Notes under the pieces: generated by a model
Told to the model about the DNA's origin: nothing
Databases searched by the model: none
What the model saw: only the letters and a program-made list of their open reading frames with translations
DNA from: Desertifilum tharense IPPAS B-1220
GTDB taxonomy: Bacteria; Cyanobacteriota; Cyanobacteriia; Cyanobacteriales; Desertifilaceae
DNA: 64,000 nt
Reading direction: 5' to 3'
NCBI RefSeq assembly: GCF_001746915.1
Contig: NZ_MJGC01000121.1
Span: 100,634 to 164,633, forward strand
Part shown: positions 53,694-62,829 of the stretch, one piece after another
Position numbering within the stretch: the first letter of the stretch is position 1
Layout of the letters: every line of letters starts with the position of its first letter
Position numbers and translations under genes: made by a program

Positions 53694-54581
53694 ATGAAAA
53701 ACTTTTGGCTGCTGAGTTTACTATCCCTGGGTTGTTGGAGTGGGTTGCTTCTTCAAGCTTGTGCGCCAATTCATGAGGTTGAGGTGAGTTCGGCGATCGC
53801 CCAAGCTCCAACCACCCCCCCTGAAGTTCGCTTCACCACGCAGGCTAACCGCCACAGCAATGTCTATATTTTGCAGATTCCAGCAAATTCGGGGTTTCAG
53901 GTTGTCCCTGCCCTGTCGCCGCAGCTAGAGACAGTGGAAGAGTTTGCCCAAAAGTATCAAGCGATCGCGGTTTTAAATGGGGGCTTTTTCGATCCCCTCA
54001 ATCAGAAAACCACCTCTTATATTGTGCGACAGGGAGAACTGATTGCCGATCCGCAGGCGAACGAACGCTTGATGGAAAATCCCAACCTAGCACCCTACCT
54101 CGATCGCATCCTCAATCGTAGCGAGTTTCGCCGCTTGGTTTGTGCGGGAACGGTACGCTATGCGATCGCCAACCCTCGCCAACTCCCACCCCCCGGCTGT
54201 CAGATCGTCGATGCGTTGGGTGGGGGGCCTCGTTTGCTTCCGGAAATGACGCTACAGGAAGAAGGGTTTTTAGAAACTGAAAACGGTCAGATCGTCCGCG
54301 ATCCGTTAGGTATCGATCGCGCCAATGCTAGAACGGCGATCGGTCTTACCCCCAATGGCGATATCCTGTGGGTGATGGTGGCCCAAAAGCCCGATAGCAG
54401 CGAACCCTCTGGGATGAGTTTAATCGAGTTAGCCCAACTAATGCGATCGCTCGGAGCCGAAACCGCGCTTAACCTGGATGGCGGCAGTTCTTCTGCGTTA
54501 TATTATCGCGGTCAGGTCTTCTACGGTCGGGGAGTCCCGCGCCCGGTTCACTCCGTTTTGTTATTACAGCCGGACAATTAA
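53694..54581 (+). CDS. phosphodiester glycosidase (NAGPA-like) lipoprotein
   Basis: A 295-residue exported protein. The N-terminus MKNFWLLSLLSLGCWSGLLL ends in the lipobox LQAC, so it is probably a lipoprotein. The mature part is the NAGPA/DUF2233 fold: VLNGGFFDP, DALGGGPRLL, ARTAIGLTPNGDI and LNLDGGSSSALYY. These enzymes cleave phosphodiester-linked sugars, as on cell-wall or polysaccharide polymers. Its stop overlaps that of hemJ by four bases (convergent). Confidence 0.88.
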   Translation: MKNFWLLSLLSLGCWSGLLLQACAPIHEVEVSSAIAQAPTTPPEVRFTTQANRHSNVYILQIPANSGFQVVPALSPQLETVEEFAQKYQAIAVLNGGFFDPLNQKTTSYIVRQGELIADPQANERLMENPNLAPYLDRILNRSEFRRLVCAGTVRYAIANPRQLPPPGCQIVDALGGGPRLLPEMTLQEEGFLETENGQIVRDPLGIDRANARTAIGLTPNGDILWVMVAQKPDSSEPSGMSLIELAQLMRSLGAETALNLDGGSSSALYYRGQVFYGRGVPRPVHSVLLLQPDN

Positions 54582-55129
54582 GGCGTTTGCTGGCTGAGGC
54601 GTTGGCGCTGTTTGGCGTATAACCAAAAGATAATCGCGATCGCGCTAATGGCTATCCCTAACGTTCCCAGTAGCGTATTGAGGGGTAAGGTTTGCTTAAA
54701 AACGGCTAAAAGGGCGATCGCAATTAATAAAATTGTGGGGACTTCGTTCAAAATGCGGAATTGTTGACCGTTCCAGTCACTTTGTCCTTTCTCAATCTGC
54801 TTTAACAGATAGCCGCAATAGAAATGATACGCCACCACCCCGATAACAAAGACTAACTTACATTGCAACCACGGACTCTGAATTAAGGTGGGGTCTACTT
54901 GCAATAGGGCGATCGCCATCGCCAACGTTAAAATCATTCCAGGCGTAGTAATCAAGTTATACAGCCGTTGCGCCATCAAACGATATTGCGGTTGCAAAAT
55001 TCCCCGTGCAGGCTCCGGTTGCAAGTTGGCTTCGGCATAATAAACAAATAGGCGCACCAGATAAAACAAGCCGGAAAACCAAACCACAATTCCAATAATA
55101 TGAAACGCCTTAAACCATAAATAGAGCAT
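54578..55129 (-). CDS. hemJ: HemJ protoporphyrinogen IX oxidase
   Basis: A 183-residue four-helix membrane protein of the HemJ/CopD type. The ATG at 55129 is used. The start LYLWFKAFHIIGIVVWFSGLFYLVRLFVYYAE, with the key histidine in FHIIG, is diagnostic of cyanobacterial HemJ, which converts protoporphyrinogen to protoporphyrin ahead of the heme/chlorophyll branch. It adds to the tetrapyrrole genes in this window. Convergent with the lipoprotein gene. Confidence 0.88.
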   Translation of the reverse strand: MLYLWFKAFHIIGIVVWFSGLFYLVRLFVYYAEANLQPEPARGILQPQYRLMAQRLYNLITTPGMILTLAMAIALLQVDPTLIQSPWLQCKLVFVIGVVAYHFYCGYLLKQIEKGQSDWNGQQFRILNEVPTILLIAIALLAVFKQTLPLNTLLGTLGIAISAIAIIFWLYAKQRQRLSQQTP

Positions 55130-55198
55130 TGTTAACCTCAACAAACAAAGCTTCAGTCAGATGGGCTAACGGTTTAGCCGCGTTAACCCATCCCGGTA

Positions 55199-56056
55199 TT
55201 AAACCCCCTTATTACTCAGCGCTTGCGGGGGTGGCATAATCACCTTTTTCGCTAAACCCACCAGGCGCAAACTAGCAATAACCCACCAGGTAACATCAAT
55301 CTCCCACCAGCGCCATCCCGCTTTTGCCACTTGGGGATAGGCGTGATGATTATTATGCCAACCTTCCCCATAGGTGAGAATGGCCGCCCACCAGAGGTTG
55401 CGGGAGTTATCGTTAACTTCAAAGGTACGATAGCCGTAAACATGGGTGACAGAATTAATCAGCCAAGTGCTATGCCACAATAAAACCGCCCGCAAGCACA
55501 TTCCCCAGATGATAAACGGCCAACCACCGAGAGTATATAAAAGAATGCCTAAAGGAATTTGCAACAGCAGATAATAGCGATCTAGCCACAGGTAAAAGGG
55601 GTCTCTGGCTAAGTCTGGGGCAAATCGATTATATTGTTCGGCGTTGAAAAATTGTTTTTGCGGGTAGAGAATCCACAGGACATGACTCCACCAGAAGCCG
55701 CGACGTGCAGAGTAGGGGTCTTTATCTACGTCTTCTGTGTAGGCATGGTGCAAACGATGGCCGGAAACCCAGAAAATCGGGCCGCCTTGCATGGCTGTCG
55801 CGCCAATGAGGGCGATCGCATATTCTAAGGGTTTAGGGACTTGAAAGCTACGATGGCTCAGTAAACGATGATACCCCAAGCAAATCCCAATGCTGCCTAA
55901 AAACCAATGTAAAAGTAGGGTGACGCCCAAGGCTGACCAAGTAAAAAACCAGGGTGATAACAAAGCTAAGGCGTGAATAATCGCGAAGAAGATTAAATTT
56001 GTCCAACTCAGAACGAGTGGCTGAGGGTCTTTTGTTAATTGCGGTTGTTGAGTCAT
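55199..56056 (-). CDS. fatty acid desaturase (second homologue)
   Basis: A 285-residue membrane desaturase related to the protein at 24325. The ATG at 56056 is chosen. Histidine boxes HRLLSH, HRLHHAY and HNNHHAY are intact. Between boxes lie the usual hydrophobic helices. It is divergent enough from the first homologue that a different acyl position or expression condition is likely; delta-9 is still the most probable regiospecificity. Its upstream side opens into the tandem-repeat region. Confidence 0.92.
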   Translation of the reverse strand: MTQQPQLTKDPQPLVLSWTNLIFFAIIHALALLSPWFFTWSALGVTLLLHWFLGSIGICLGYHRLLSHRSFQVPKPLEYAIALIGATAMQGGPIFWVSGHRLHHAYTEDVDKDPYSARRGFWWSHVLWILYPQKQFFNAEQYNRFAPDLARDPFYLWLDRYYLLLQIPLGILLYTLGGWPFIIWGMCLRAVLLWHSTWLINSVTHVYGYRTFEVNDNSRNLWWAAILTYGEGWHNNHHAYPQVAKAGWRWWEIDVTWWVIASLRLVGLAKKVIMPPPQALSNKGV

Positions 56057-57262
56057 GAAGCGCCGAACGGTAAGTTTGCATTTGTGTGAGGTGGCTTTAC
56101 TCAAGTCTTCTCGCTAGTCAGGGACTCCGGAGAAAGCATCCGTCTTAATACTGGGACTAAGGTAATATTTGCTGCAACTTGCCAGCTAAAGGAGAATGCG
56201 AGGTGAATCTTTGAACAAAAATCCCATCAAACTAACCTCCGACTAAGGAAAACTGGGTGAGGCTAGACGTTAACCTCGTATCCCTGCGGTCGAGACAACA
56301 ATCAAGAAGTGACCAGATGCAAGTGAATACCCAGCTCGAATTTATTGCTACAAGTCTTTATATAACCATATATCGCTATTTAGTTATCAAGAGTTTATAT
56401 TTTCTTAAGCTTATCGAAGCCTTGATAACCAGAGCTAATCTAATTGATAGCGGCGTGCAAAGTGCAACTTTTGTGATACGGGAAAGGATACCAAGGGTGG
56501 TGTTGGGTTCCGTACCTCAATCTAACCTACGGCAGAATGGGACTTTTGTGATATCGGGAAGGATAGCAAGGGTGGTGTTGGGTTTCGTACCTCAACCCAA
56601 CCTACGGCAGAATGGGACTTTTGTGATATCGGGAAGGATACCAAGGGTGGTGTTGGGTTTCGTACCTCAATCTAACCTACGGCAGAATGGGACTTTTGTG
56701 ATATCGGGAAGGATAGCAAGGGTGGTGTTGGGTTTCGTACCTCAACCCAACCTACGGCAGAATAGGACTTTCAGCGGTTTTGTCAGTTAATCAGGACGCA
56801 GATACGCGTCAAGACGACTTGCAAACCGATATCCTCATCTTCCCATATCGCGATTTACAAATTTTAGTTAACCTTTGGAAGCGACAGAGTAATAACCATT
56901 TCAGACTCATCAAACCGTTGGATGCAATTATGCTCAATTGGCTTAACAAGTCGGGTGGAGAAACGGCGAGTAATGGCTCAACTATCAGTCGTTGAACCTT
57001 ACCCATCGGACATTTTCCATTACCAGGTTCGTTCCCACAACATTTTCGAGTTATGGGTTAGCGCGATTTGCTTTAGTAGGTTGGCGACTATTACTAGAAC
57101 GCATTGCTTCATGTCAGTCTAATGCTCTAAAGTGCGGGTAGGGTAATCCCCCCCAAATCAGGGACAAAAACCGAAATCACCTACTTTTAGAACGGACTAA
57201 TATAAAAAGTGTAAGGCTAAGACCAACCCTTACTCAGCTACTAGAAACAAAGGGAGTTGATT
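56057..57262. other. 1.2-kb region without convincing gene
   Basis: Contains the desaturase promoter, a four-unit 75-bp tandem array, and about 500 bases before hsp20 with no recognised coding sequence. An open frame (56257-56790) runs through the array only because 75 is a multiple of three; its residues match the translated repeat and not a known protein. Confidence 0.6.
56467..56766. repeat. four tandem 75-bp units of the GTAGGTTGGGTT family
   Basis: Units start at 56467, 56542, 56617 and 56692. Each contains TGTTGGGTTTCGTACCTCA, then the right arm CCTAC. Units 1 and 3 share ACCAAG and TCTAACC; units 2 and 4 share AGCAAG and ACCCAACC. The array is thus a duplicated 150-bp dimer. Confidence 0.9.
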
Positions 57263-57712
57263 ATGAGTTTAGTTCGTTGGAACCCCTGGCAAGAAATCAA
57301 CACGCTAAACCGTCAGATGAACCGCCTGTTTGATGAACTAAGCACTTCCGATCTTTGGGATGCTGCTCAAAAGTTAGTCCGCGTTCCTCCAGCCGAAATT
57401 GAAGAAACCGCCGAAGCCATCCGCCTCAAGCTGGAAGTGCCTGGAATTGATGCCAAAGATCTCGATATTCAAGTCTCGGAAAACACAGTTTCTGTTAAAG
57501 GCGAACGGAAATCTGAAGCGAGAACAGAAGAAAACGGCGTCACTCGAACAGAGTTTCACTACGGTCAATTCCAACGCGTGATTCCACTACCTGCACGCAT
57601 CCAAAACACGAATGTCAGCGCCGATTACAAAGATGGTATTCTTCACTTAACTTTACCCAAAGCTGAAGCAGAAAAGGCAAAAGTTGTGAAGGTTAATATC
57701 GAACAAGGTTAG
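57263..57712 (+). CDS. hspA: Hsp20/alpha-crystallin small heat-shock protein
   Basis: A 149-residue small heat-shock chaperone that forms oligomers and holds unfolded proteins; in cyanobacteria it also stabilises thylakoid membranes. ATG at 57263 follows AGGGAG. It starts MSLVRWNPWQEINTLNRQMNRLFDEL, has the alpha-crystallin domain at about 40-135 (AEIEETAEAIRLKLEVPG, then YKDGILHLTLPKAE) and ends in VKVNIEQG. A strong terminator follows. Confidence 0.95.
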   Translation: MSLVRWNPWQEINTLNRQMNRLFDELSTSDLWDAAQKLVRVPPAEIEETAEAIRLKLEVPGIDAKDLDIQVSENTVSVKGERKSEARTEENGVTRTEFHYGQFQRVIPLPARIQNTNVSADYKDGILHLTLPKAEAEKAKVVKVNIEQG

Positions 57713-57769
57713 TGCATTACTCTGTTTTCAGTGTTGTTGTCTACTGAATGAATGATTGATTAAGCTTTT

Positions 57770-57798
57770 GTCCGGTCAGTTATTGACCGGACTTTTTT
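57770..57798 (+). terminator. terminator of hspA
   Basis: GTCCGGTCA-GTTAT-TGACCGGAC is a perfect 9-bp stem with six T behind it, on the plus strand. It stands between hspA and the convergent response regulator, three bases from the latter's stop. Confidence 0.93.
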
Positions 57799-57800
57799 GT

Positions 57801-58166
57801 TTAAACGAAAAACTGCTTGACTGTTTCAATTAGCTCTCTCGCTTGTAGGGGCTTGTTAATAAAAGCATCGGCTCCCTTTTTCTTTCCCCAATAGCGGTCA
57901 AATTCATTATTGCGATTAGAACAAATGACAACCGGAATTCGGGGTTTAAGACTCGCTTCGGTTTTGAGCCATTGGCAGAGTTCGTAACCATTAATCCACG
58001 GCATTACAATATCAGTAATCACTAAATCTGGGGCGCGTGACTGTACTTTTTCTATCGCTTCTTTGCCATCAGCCGCTTCTTGAACGCTAATCCCATTTTG
58101 CAAAAGCAAATTAGCGATCGCCTCCCGTAAGGCAGGGTTTTTATCGACGACTAAAACAGTGCTCAT
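57801..58166 (-). CDS. PilH/CheY-like single-domain response regulator
   Basis: A 121-residue receiver (VLVVDKNPALREAIANLLLQNG). The phosphoacceptor is in LVITDIVMPWINGYEL and the lysine in FINKPLQ. The second acidic residue of the pocket is K (VDKN), which weakens metal binding. The segment SNRNNEFDRYWGKKKGADAF resembles PilH-type receivers that act in twitching or gliding control. No kinase is adjacent. Divergent from aspA. Confidence 0.88.
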   Translation of the reverse strand: MSTVLVVDKNPALREAIANLLLQNGISVQEAADGKEAIEKVQSRAPDLVITDIVMPWINGYELCQWLKTEASLKPRIPVVICSNRNNEFDRYWGKKKGADAFINKPLQARELIETVKQFFV

Positions 58167-58501
58167 GGTTTTAAGAACCTGACGGGTAAATTCACGGATA
58201 CTGCGAACCAGTCCTTTCTTCTTTAAGATGGGGGAATGTGATGGCGAACTGTGTGATTTAAATTCACTAACTGACGTGACGAATGCCAGATTTACCGTAA
58301 ATTCACCATTTCTTTATCGAACAGAGGGCGTTAAACCTCTGAAAATCCTCGGAGTTGCGTGATTTTGCTCCAGTAGATTTACACAAACTTTAATTAAAAG
58401 GGAATGGTTGCAGAGGGTAGAATTTGAGGCGATCGCAATTTTCGCCCCCCGCTTGGCGAGTTCGTGCGATGATTTTTGGGTAATGCCTGACGTGGACTGA
58501 C
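58167..58501. other. 335-bp divergent promoter region with three direct repeats
   Basis: TAAATTCAC occurs three times in the same orientation (58187-58195, 58259-58267, 58298-58306) between the response regulator and aspA. The spacing is 72 and 39 bases. No gene is seen in the gap. Confidence 0.55.
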
Positions 58502-59917
58502 ATGACTGAACCATACCGGATCGAAAAAGACTCAATGGGAGAAAGACAAATCCCAAACGATGCCTATTATGGGATTCAGACCCTACGGGCGATGGAAAAC
58601 TTCCCGATCAGCGGACTTCCCCCCTTACCCACCTATGTCGATGCTTGTCTTTTAATTAAAAAAGCGACGGCGATCGCCAATGGCGAACTTGGCTGCATTC
58701 CTAAAGATGTGAGTCAAGCCATTGTTCAAGCAGCCGATGAAATTTTGCAAGGTCAATTGCGCGATCAGTTTGTTGTTGATATCTATCAAGCGGGGGCTGG
58801 AACCTCCCACCACATGAACGTTAATGAGGTTCTCGCCAACCGCGCCTTAGAGATTTTAGGCGACCAAAAGGGCAACTACAAGCGCGTCAGCCCCAACGAT
58901 CATGTCAATTACGGTCAATCTACCAATGATGTGATTCCCACCGCGATCCGGATTGGGGGATTATTAGCATTAGAGCATGGCTTGTATCCGGCTTTATCGG
59001 ATGCGATCGCCACCTTAGACACCAAAGCTGAGGAATTCCAAGATGTGATTAAATCGGGCAGAACCCACCTACAAGACGCGGTTCCCGTCCGCTTGGGAGA
59101 AGGCTTCCGCGCTTGGGCGCAAATTCTCAACGATCACATGGCCCGCATTGAAATGGCCGCCATCGATCTCACTCAGTTAGGCTTAGGGGGAAGTGCTACA
59201 GGAACGGGTTTGAATACGCATCCTCTCTATCGCTTCCGGGTGGCGCAACTGCTTTCCGACTTAATTGGACAAACCGTAGAACCCTCCCGCCATCTGATGG
59301 CGGCGATGCAGAGTATGTCCCCGTTCGTCCATGTTTCTGGTGCATTACGCAACCTCGCGCAAGATTTGGTCAAAATTTCCCACGATCTGCGTTTAATGGA
59401 TTCTGGGCCAAAAACGGGTTTTAAGGAAATTCAACTCCCCCCCGTGCAACCCGGTTCTTCGATTATGCCAGGGAAATATAATCCGGTGATGACGGAAATG
59501 ACTTCAATGGTCTGTTTCCAGGTGATGGGGTACGATAGCGCGATCGCCCTGGCTGCCCAAGCCGGACAATTAGAATTAAATGTAATGATGCCGCTGATTG
59601 CCCATAATCTGATTCACAGTATTGAGATATTGGGAAATGCGATCGCCGCCTTGACGCAACAATGTTTAGAAGGGATTACCGCTAATCGCGATCGCTGTTT
59701 GGCCTATGCTGAAGGCAGTCTAGCCCTCGTCACCGCCCTCAACCCCCATATCGGCTATCTCAACGCCGCCGCCGTCGCCAAGGAATCTCTAGAAACGGGC
59801 AAGTCCTTACGCCAAATTGTCCTAGAACGCCAACTGATGACCACCGAAGAACTCGACAAGGTTCTTGACTTAGAGAAAATGAGCCAAATGCCCGCCTCTT
59901 CTCCCCAAGAGTTGTAA
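58502..59917 (+). CDS. aspA: aspartate ammonia-lyase
   Basis: A 471-residue fumarase/aspartase superfamily enzyme, releasing ammonia and fumarate from aspartate. The N-terminus RIEKDSMGERQIPNDAYYGIQTLRAMENF and the signature GSSIMPGKYNP are clear; the YYGIQTLRA form favours aspartase over fumarase, which reads WGAQTQRS there. Catalytic loop region SPNDHVNYGQSTND is intact. Monocistronic, with the upstream direct repeats as its only context. Fumarase activity cannot be wholly excluded. Confidence 0.92.
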   Translation: MTEPYRIEKDSMGERQIPNDAYYGIQTLRAMENFPISGLPPLPTYVDACLLIKKATAIANGELGCIPKDVSQAIVQAADEILQGQLRDQFVVDIYQAGAGTSHHMNVNEVLANRALEILGDQKGNYKRVSPNDHVNYGQSTNDVIPTAIRIGGLLALEHGLYPALSDAIATLDTKAEEFQDVIKSGRTHLQDAVPVRLGEGFRAWAQILNDHMARIEMAAIDLTQLGLGGSATGTGLNTHPLYRFRVAQLLSDLIGQTVEPSRHLMAAMQSMSPFVHVSGALRNLAQDLVKISHDLRLMDSGPKTGFKEIQLPPVQPGSSIMPGKYNPVMTEMTSMVCFQVMGYDSAIALAAQAGQLELNVMMPLIAHNLIHSIEILGNAIAALTQQCLEGITANRDRCLAYAEGSLALVTALNPHIGYLNAAAVAKESLETGKSLRQIVLERQLMTTEELDKVLDLEKMSQMPASSPQEL

Positions 59918-59993
59918 GGTGCAAGTCTACCAGACGCGCTACAGAAGCTGAGTGCGATCGCGTCTGGTAATCGCAAAATTCCTATCTCTCCCC

Positions 59994-60575
59994 CTATGCA
60001 AAAATAGGTTGCAAATTTAACACAAAACCCGGTAGAACATCTTCACCCGATAACGTTGTCGGGGACTCTAAAACTTCCACAGCTTGATTCGGGCGATAAA
60101 TTTCAACCTGTCGAGTTTTGGGATTAATTAACCATCCTAATCGCAATCCGTTCTCTAGATACTCCCGCATTTTTTTCTGCGTATCTTCCAAGTTATCCGT
60201 TTCTGAGACAAGTTCTACCGCAAAGTCAGGACACAAAGGTAAGAATCCCTTTCGCTGTTCTTCACTCAAGGCTTCCCATCGTTCCATGCGTAACCAAGCC
60301 ACATCTGGAGAACGAGTTCCACCTTGAGGTAAACGAAAACCTGTGGAGGAATCAAAGGCTTTACCTAACCGAGTTTGACGGTTCCATAGCCCTAAATCAA
60401 TATAAATCTCAAAATTTCGATTTCCTGTTTCTCCCCCAGTGGGCGGCATAATTATGAGTTCTTCGGTAGAGGTTAATTCTAAGCGCAAGTTTTTGTTGAC
60501 CGCCGCAAGCTGTGCAAACTGTTCATTAGTCATTTGAAAAGCTGAAGGGAGTTGCAGTGTTAAAGCATTCATCAT
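59994..60575 (-). CDS. Uma2-family protein
   Basis: A 193-residue Uma2/DUF820 protein without tail. The order LELTSTEELIIMPPTGGETGNRN, RSPDVAWLRMERWEAL, and CPDFAVELVSETDNLEDTQKKM gives the D and ExK core, followed by YRPNQAVEVLE and a C-terminal leucine-rich end. Function in the cell is unknown. It is 80 bases from the next Uma2 gene on the same strand but belongs to a different branch. Confidence 0.9.
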   Translation of the reverse strand: MMNALTLQLPSAFQMTNEQFAQLAAVNKNLRLELTSTEELIIMPPTGGETGNRNFEIYIDLGLWNRQTRLGKAFDSSTGFRLPQGGTRSPDVAWLRMERWEALSEEQRKGFLPLCPDFAVELVSETDNLEDTQKKMREYLENGLRLGWLINPKTRQVEIYRPNQAVEVLESPTTLSGEDVLPGFVLNLQPIFA

Positions 60576-60655
60576 TGATTTGGCTCCAGCGACATACCCC
60601 TATATTGATGCAAGCATACAGCGAACCTCACTGATTGGGGTCTAGACTTTGGCAA

Positions 60656-61378
60656 TTATGTTTCTATCGCATCTGGGTCAATGCCTGCCTCGCGTAGCCG
60701 TTGGGCCAAGCGTTCGGCGCGAAGGCTTTCTTGTTCGGCGCGAAGGCGTTCTTGTTCTAATAAAGACTCTGCTTCTAGTACCCTAGCTTGCAGTTGAGCC
60801 AGTTGTCGTTGAATCTCGACATAGGTGGCAAAACGTTCGCCATCAGGACGAATTAAGGCTAATTCCTCTCCCGATAAGTCGAAACGAATGCCTAGGCGAG
60901 GACTCACCCAGTCGGCGATGGGATCGATGACATCTAAGCGTTCTTGCGATCGCAACCACCCACTGAGATCGTTGCGTTCCGGGTCATAAAGATAGTATTC
61001 TTCAACGCCGTAGCGGTCGTAAAAGACCTGCTTTTTGTTCATCTCAGTCAGGGTATTGCCCGGAGAGAGAATTTCAAACACCACCTGGGGGACAATATCG
61101 CCTTCATTCCACTGTTGATAAGAACCGCGATCGCCCTTTGGTCTGCCAAAGACAACCATAACATCGGGTGCTTGGCGCACTTTAGGATTTCCTTGAACGG
61201 GATACCACAATAAGTCACCCGCGATAAAAACCTGGGAATGGTCTGCAAACAACCACTCCAGATTTTGCTGCACGACCACGATCCAGCGAAATTGTTTAGT
61301 ATTATCAGACATCGGCTGACCATCGCTATCGGGATAGACGATCTCTGAAGTTGAAAGCGAAGTGGCTTGAGAAACCAT
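60656..61378 (-). CDS. Uma2-family protein with C-terminal coiled coil
   Basis: A 240-residue Uma2 protein. Core: QAPDVMVVFGRPKGDRG and VPQVVFEILSPGN, then YYLYDPERNDLSGW. A coiled coil (about 183-230; QRQLAQLQARVLEAESLLEQ onward) ends in LAQRLREAGIDPDAIET, the same tail as in the gene at 20609. The tail may mediate pairing of paralogues; this is inferred. It sits between another Uma2 gene and pyrC. Confidence 0.9.
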   Translation of the reverse strand: MVSQATSLSTSEIVYPDSDGQPMSDNTKQFRWIVVVQQNLEWLFADHSQVFIAGDLLWYPVQGNPKVRQAPDVMVVFGRPKGDRGSYQQWNEGDIVPQVVFEILSPGNTLTEMNKKQVFYDRYGVEEYYLYDPERNDLSGWLRSQERLDVIDPIADWVSPRLGIRFDLSGEELALIRPDGERFATYVEIQRQLAQLQARVLEAESLLEQERLRAEQESLRAERLAQRLREAGIDPDAIET

Positions 61379-61483
61379 AAGTAACCGTCCAGCCTTCTAA
61401 CTCTTAGACTCGATCGTACCAATTGTTGAGGGGGAAGTGCGATCGCTACTCCTCCAAGTTTGAGTCAACTAGAAGGCTAGCAT

Positions 61484-62521
61484 TCATACTGTATCAAGCA
61501 TTTGCCACGTCATCTCCTGACCTGCCCGTAGGGGTACGAGTCCAGATTCAGTAAAGGGAACTTCATCGGGGACGCGCCAGGTTGTTCTAGTTAAAGTAAT
61601 CTGTTCGGTATTGCGTGGGAGTTGATAAAAATCGGGCCCATAGAAGCTGGCGAAAGCTTCAAGTTTATTCAAGGCATTAACGCTTTCAAACGCTTCTGCA
61701 TATAACTCCATCGCGTGCAAAGCTGAATAGCACCCCGCACAGCCACAGGAACTTTCTTTGCCATTGCGAGGATGAGGGGCGCTATCGGTGCCTAGAAAAA
61801 ACTTAGGATTACCAGAGGTTGCTGCTTGCAACAGGGCCAGGCGATGTTCCTCACGTTTTAAGATGGGCAAGCAATAGAAATGGGGGCGAATGCCACCTTG
61901 AAATAGAATATTGCGGTTAAATAACAAATGTTGGGGCGTAATCGTTGCGGCGATGTTGTTGGCAGATAGGACATACTGCACGGCATCTGAGGTGGTAACG
62001 TGTTCAAGCACTACGCGCAGGTTGGGAAATCGCTGCTTGAGGGGAATCAAATGCCGTTCGATAAACGCTTTCTCACGGTCGAACATATCCACATCTGAAT
62101 CGGTCACTTCCCCGTGTAGCAATAGGGGGAGATTTACCTGCTGCATCGCTTCAAAAACGCGATCGCACTTCCGAATGTCCGTTACACCCAAGTCCGAATT
62201 GGTCGTTGCACCCGCTGGATAATATTTGACCGCCTTGACAAACTGGGATTCTTTAGCCGCGATAATTTCTTCAGGGCTGGTGTTATCGGTGAGGTAAAGC
62301 GTCATCAGTGGCTCAAACTGTCCGCCCTCTGGAATGGCTGCAAGGATGCGATCGCGATAGGCCGCAGCATCCGCTACCGTGCGTACCGGGGGCTTCAAAT
62401 TCGGCATAACGATCGCGCGGGCAAACTGCCGCACCGTATGGGGCAGAACCGCTTTCAGTGCCGCACCATCGCGTAGATGTAAATGCCAGTCGTCAGGTCG
62501 GGTTATCGTAAGCTTTTGCAT
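61484..62521 (-). CDS. pyrC: dihydroorotase (class II, homodimeric)
   Basis: A 345-residue pyrimidine-pathway enzyme that cyclises carbamoyl-aspartate. The ATG at 62521 gives the family start MQKLTITRPDDWHLHLRDG with metal ligands H13 and H15. The bridging lysine is in VKYYPAG and the catalytic aspartate in GTDSAPHPR. The frame extends upstream into the integrase remnant, but that extension has no family match. Confidence 0.96.
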   Translation of the reverse strand: MQKLTITRPDDWHLHLRDGAALKAVLPHTVRQFARAIVMPNLKPPVRTVADAAAYRDRILAAIPEGGQFEPLMTLYLTDNTSPEEIIAAKESQFVKAVKYYPAGATTNSDLGVTDIRKCDRVFEAMQQVNLPLLLHGEVTDSDVDMFDREKAFIERHLIPLKQRFPNLRVVLEHVTTSDAVQYVLSANNIAATITPQHLLFNRNILFQGGIRPHFYCLPILKREEHRLALLQAATSGNPKFFLGTDSAPHPRNGKESSCGCAGCYSALHAMELYAEAFESVNALNKLEAFASFYGPDFYQLPRNTEQITLTRTTWRVPDEVPFTESGLVPLRAGQEMTWQMLDTV

Positions 62522-62569
62522 CTTTCCATCATAAAACACAAAGAACTGATGAACTTTATGGGTATACAA

Positions 62570-62807
62570 GAGGCTACATTTCCTTCAACAGCCAAATGAG
62601 TCAAAATGCCTCGATCTCAGGCACTCCCATCTCTTTAGGATGCCGCTTTTCGTGAAAAAGAATAAAGCAGCAAATCCATTGAACGTAGGTTTTTTCGGTG
62701 CGGTACGAGTAGTGATTCACACGAATGGCATCACGAACTTGATCCAGCAGTTTCTTGGGAGGTGGCTGACTAGACTCCATAGAGTAGATAAACTGTTCAC
62801 TATCCAA
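62570..62807 (-). pseudogene. frameshifted, truncated integron-integrase remnant
   Basis: Reading from 62807, the start matches the N-terminal SAM-like domain of integron integrases: PPKKLLDQVRDAIRVNHYSY, RTEKTYVQWI, then HPKEMGVPEIEAF. The frame then stops at 62601. If one T is restored in GCATTTTGACTC, the sequence continues LTHLAVEGNVA, as in intact integrases, and homology ends near 62570. It therefore has lost one base and the whole catalytic domain. Only about 75 codons remain; no attI or attC site is recognised. Confidence 0.85.
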
Positions 62808-62829
62808 GCGAGAAATTGAGGGCAGTTAA

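Noticed and set aside
56467..56766. Possible CRISPR array
   Set aside because: The four units are contiguous 75-bp tandem copies without unique spacers, and no cas gene is in the window.
56257..56790. Open frame with four 25-residue repeats (RVVLGFVPQPNLRQNGT-like)
   Set aside because: The repetition comes from the intergenic 75-bp DNA repeat. The same peptide appears by translation of the unrelated 36-kb repeat locus, and no ribosome-binding site or protein family supports it.
56780..56995. 71-residue frame between the tandem array and hsp20
   Set aside because: TTG start inside the partial fifth repeat unit, no ribosome-binding site and no recognisable motif. It could be a decayed gene, but nothing supports it.
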